From Agrilactobacillus yilanensis (lineage in GTDB: Bacteria > Bacillota > Bacilli > Lactobacillales > Lactobacillaceae): a DNA stretch of 55,589 nt. The notes under the pieces are model-generated. The model ran no database searches and had not been told where the DNA came from. It saw nothing but the letters and a program-made list of their open reading frames with translations. The first letter of the stretch is position 1. Each line of letters begins with the position of its first letter. Location of the stretch: the NCBI RefSeq assembly GCF_003946725.1, contig NZ_RHOY01000021.1, positions 1 through 55,589 of the forward strand, written 5' to 3'. The position numbers and the translations under genes are program-made. This document shows, one piece after another, positions 52,927 to 55,589 of the stretch.

Positions 52927-55311
52927 ATGGTAGCTAAAACTAAAAACACTGATTATTCCTCAAAAGCATATTTCGGTTTACTGAACAAGTATTGGCGTGC
53001 TGCAAATTATGTTTCTGTTGGTCAACTTTATTTAAAAGATAATCCCTTATTAAAACGGGACTTAAAACCCTCTGATGTCAAGGTTCATCCTATTGGTCAC
53101 TGGGGTACTATTTCAGGACAAAACTTTATTTATGCCCATTTAAATCGGGCAATTTTAAAATATGATTTGAACATGTTCTACATCGAAGGGCCCGGTCACG
53201 GTGGCCAAGTGATGGTTTCTAACTCATATTTAGATGGCAGCTATACGGAAATTTACCCACGCATTACCGAAGATGAAACTGGGATGAAACGGTTATTCAA
53301 ACAATTCTCTTTCCCTGGCGGTATTGCATCACATGCTGCTGCTGAAACACCAGGTTCTATCCATGAAGGTGGGGAATTAGGTTACTCACTATCCCACGGT
53401 GTTGGCGCAATTTTTGACAATCCAGACGTGATTGCTGCAACAATTATCGGGGATGGGGAAGCTGAAACTGGCCCATTAGCTGGTTCTTGGTTCTCTAATG
53501 CATTCATTAACCCAGTTACCGATGGGGCTGTTTTACCAATCTTGAATTTAAACGGCTTTAAGATTGCCAATCCAACAATCTTAGCCCGTAAAACAGATGA
53601 AGAATTACAAAAATATTTTGAAGGTTTAGGCTGGGCACCAATTTTTGTTGAAGGCAATGATCCTGAAAAATTACATCCAGAAATGGCTGAAGCTGTGGAT
53701 ACAGCGGTTGAAAAGATCCGTGCCATCCAAGCTGAAGAACGTAAAGGTTCTGCTGAAGATGCAACACGTCCAGTATGGCCAATGATTATCTTCAGAACAC
53801 CAAAAGGCTGGACTGGGCCAAAATCTTGGGACGGCCAACCAATTGAAAATTCATTCAGAGCCCATCAAATTCCAATTCCAGTAGATCAAACAGATTTAAC
53901 ACATGCGGATGCTTTAATTGACTGGTTGAAATCTTATAAACCAGAAGAATTATTTGATGAAAATGGGACATTGTTACCAGAAATCAAAGCAATGGCACCA
54001 ACTGGCGATCGCAGAATGGCTAAGAACCCCATTACAAATGGTGGCTTAGATCCTAAACCATTAAACTTACCAGAATGGCAAGATTATGCTTTAGATAACA
54101 GCAAGCGCGGTCAAGTTGAAGCGCAAGACATGGTAGAATTGGGTAAATTCTTCCGTGGTGTCATTGAAAATAATCCAAAGAACTTCCGGATTTTTGGCCC
54201 TGACGAAACAGCTTCTAACCGCCTACAAGAAGTATTTAATGATACAAAACGGCAATGGTTGGAACCTATTATGCCAGGTAATGATCAATGGATGGCCCCA
54301 ACTGGCCGAGTAATTGACTCACAACTTTCCGAACACCAAGATGAAGGTTGGCTAGAAGGCTATACATTAACAGGCCGTCATGGTATTTTTGCCAGCTATG
54401 AAGCTTTCTTACGGGTTGTGGATTCAATGTTGACACAACACTTCAAGTGGATCCGTAAAGCTGATGAATTGGCTTGGCGGAACAAATACCCTTCATTAAA
54501 CGTGATCTCTGCATCAACTTCTTTCCAACAAGATCATAATGGGTATACCCATCAAGATCCTGGTGTATTAACACACTTGGCTGAAAAGAAACCTAAATAT
54601 ATCCGTGAATATTTACCAGCAGATACAAATACGTTGTTGGCAGTGATGCATAAAGCTTTAGGTATGACACAAACTTTGAACTTAACGGTTGCGTCTAAGC
54701 ACCCAAGACCACAATTTTACTCTGTTCAAGAAGCGGAACAATTAGTGGCTGACGGGCTTAAAGTGATTGACTGGGCAAGTACAACAAAACCTGGTGAAAC
54801 ACCAGATGTTGTTATTGCTGCAGCAGGAACTGAACCAAACTTAGAAGCTTTAGCTTCAATTACAATCTTGCATCAACAATTCCCTGACTTGAAGATTCGG
54901 TTCATCAACGTTGTGGACTTATTGAAACTACGGCATCCATCTGAAGATCCTAGAGGTTTAAGTGATGTTGATTTTGATAACTACTTCACGACAGACAAAC
55001 CAGTGATCTTTGCTTTCCACGGTTACGAAGACTTGGTTCAAAGTATCTTTTTCCGTCGCCATAACCATAATTTATATGTTCATGGCTACCGTGAAGATGG
55101 GGATATTACAACACCATTTGATATCCGGGTAATGAACGAATTAGATCGCTTCCATTTGGCTAAGGAAGCTGCTACAAGTGTTTATGGCACAAAAGCAGCT
55201 GAATTTAACTCAGCAATGGATGATAAATTACAAGAACATCATGATTTCATCCGTTCAGAAGGTACCGATTTACCAGAAGTTGAAAATTGGCACTGGAAAG
55301 ACGTTAACTAA
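52927..55311 (+). CDS. xpkA: Xylulose-5-phosphate/fructose-6-phosphate phosphoketolase
   Basis: This 794-residue thiamine diphosphate enzyme splits xylulose 5-phosphate (and perhaps fructose 6-phosphate) with phosphate to acetyl phosphate. It is the key step of pentose and heterolactic fermentation. Family motifs: [44 protein letters not shown], the ThDP-binding GDGEAETGP, and the [16 protein letters not shown] stretch with TASKHPRPQ-like [10 protein letters not shown]. Full length. The start ATG follows AGGAGG. A bidirectional-looking terminator and a repeat block follow. Codon use is biased to A/T-ending codons, as in highly expressed genes here. Confidence 0.96.
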   Translation: MVAKTKNTDYSSKAYFGLLNKYWRAANYVSVGQLYLKDNPLLKRDLKPSDVKVHPIGHWGTISGQNFIYAHLNRAILKYDLNMFYIEGPGHGGQVMVSNSYLDGSYTEIYPRITEDETGMKRLFKQFSFPGGIASHAAAETPGSIHEGGELGYSLSHGVGAIFDNPDVIAATIIGDGEAETGPLAGSWFSNAFINPVTDGAVLPILNLNGFKIANPTILARKTDEELQKYFEGLGWAPIFVEGNDPEKLHPEMAEAVDTAVEKIRAIQAEERKGSAEDATRPVWPMIIFRTPKGWTGPKSWDGQPIENSFRAHQIPIPVDQTDLTHADALIDWLKSYKPEELFDENGTLLPEIKAMAPTGDRRMAKNPITNGGLDPKPLNLPEWQDYALDNSKRGQVEAQDMVELGKFFRGVIENNPKNFRIFGPDETASNRLQEVFNDTKRQWLEPIMPGNDQWMAPTGRVIDSQLSEHQDEGWLEGYTLTGRHGIFASYEAFLRVVDSMLTQHFKWIRKADELAWRNKYPSLNVISASTSFQQDHNGYTHQDPGVLTHLAEKKPKYIREYLPADTNTLLAVMHKALGMTQTLNLTVASKHPRPQFYSVQEAEQLVADGLKVIDWASTTKPGETPDVVIAAAGTEPNLEALASITILHQQFPDLKIRFINVVDLLKLRHPSEDPRGLSDVDFDNYFTTDKPVIFAFHGYEDLVQSIFFRRHNHNLYVHGYREDGDITTPFDIRVMNELDRFHLAKEAATSVYGTKAAEFNSAMDDKLQEHHDFIRSEGTDLPEVENWHWKDVN

Positions 55312-55331
55312 ATTAAAAAATTGTATTAAAA

Positions 55332-55374
55332 AAGAAGCTAGATTAGAAAAATTTCTGATCTAGCTTCTTTTTTG
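55332..55374 (+). terminator. Phosphoketolase terminator
   Basis: AGAAGCTAGAT pairs with ATCTAGCTTCT around a T/A-rich loop, followed by six T residues. Confidence 0.88.
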
Positions 55375-55385
55375 TTCTGGGTTTG

Positions 55386-55589
55386 AAACGCGCTTACCAA
55401 CACTGATTTCTACATATAACTACGCCTTGTTGCCAGTCGCCAGCGACTGCCTGCCAAGTCTAGGTTATATTGCGAAATCACCCGTGTTGGTTCACGCTCT
55501 GCATAAACGCGTTCAGGGGCACTGACTTCTCACCTAACTACGAATTATTTATAAGCGAAATACGCTTATTTCATAATTCTAGGTTAGTG
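55386..55589 (+). repeat. Structured intergenic repeat block E (incomplete at window end)
   Basis: A module at 55386-55500 (115 nt) pairs ACCAACAC with GTGTTGGT near its ends. A second module starts at 55505 (AAACGCGTTC) and is cut by the window end; its inner arms CACCTAACTACGAATTAT and ATAATTCTAGGTTAGTG are almost the same as in the module at 251-366. Same orientation as the other three blocks. Confidence 0.88.

Overview
The window looks like chromosomal DNA from a lactic acid bacterium of the Lactobacillaceae. It is AT-rich, has strong AGGAGG-type ribosome binding sites and uses TTG and GTG starts often. Its gene set fits that group: phosphoketolase, oligoendopeptidase F, a SLAP-type surface protein, a WxL-interacting protein, an LTA-synthase-like enzyme and an ABC-F protein with a leader peptide. 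I cannot name the species. No rRNA, tRNA, CRISPR array, transposase or phage gene was found.

Layout. 1-7600: a block of structured repeats, then a two-gene minus-strand operon resembling dptF and dptH, the restriction half of DNA phosphorothioation systems, without dptG or any dnd modification gene in view. 7900-16300: a small unknown gene, RNase HI, an orphan WxL-interacting protein, an LTA-synthase-like membrane enzyme, a nitroreductase, a secreted DUF1002-like protein and an esterase. 16400-19400: the ferrous iron operon feoA-feoB-small Cys protein behind a Fur-like palindrome. 19400-22800: a minus-strand operon with a small membrane protein and two tandem glycerol kinase paralogues, the second lacking the catalytic Asp. 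22900-25000: structured repeats, a leader peptide and an ABC-F gene. 25000-31700: hydrolase, SHOCT-like protein, glutamate dehydrogenase behind a promoter-terminator leader, SDR, CPBP protease, glycosyltransferase and small proteins. 31700-41800: repeats, pepF, prs, a membrane-anchored GIY-YIG protein, a CtpE-like P-type ATPase, a HAD phosphatase and fumarase. 41800-55589: nitroreductase, Mn-type CDF exporter, YdcF protein, a structured small-peptide locus, CNNM protein, CAP/SLAP protein, an unusual coiled-coil operon, a GntR regulator, phosphoketolase and a last repeat block.

The most unusual signals are as follows. First, a family of about 116-nt intergenic hairpin modules occurs at four loci, all in the same orientation, with outer stem sequences that differ between copies but stay complementary within each copy. 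Second, there is the orphan DptF/DptH-like pair, whose DptH-like partner has lost the Walker A and Walker B consensus. Third, several genes have a promoter followed at once by an intrinsic terminator in the leader (LTA-synthase-like gene, gdhA), and the ABC-F gene has an 8-residue leader peptide whose Shine-Dalgarno lies in a terminator-like hairpin. Fourth, a glycerol kinase paralogue appears catalytically dead. Fifth, two intergenic regions combine RNA structure with candidate tiny ORFs.
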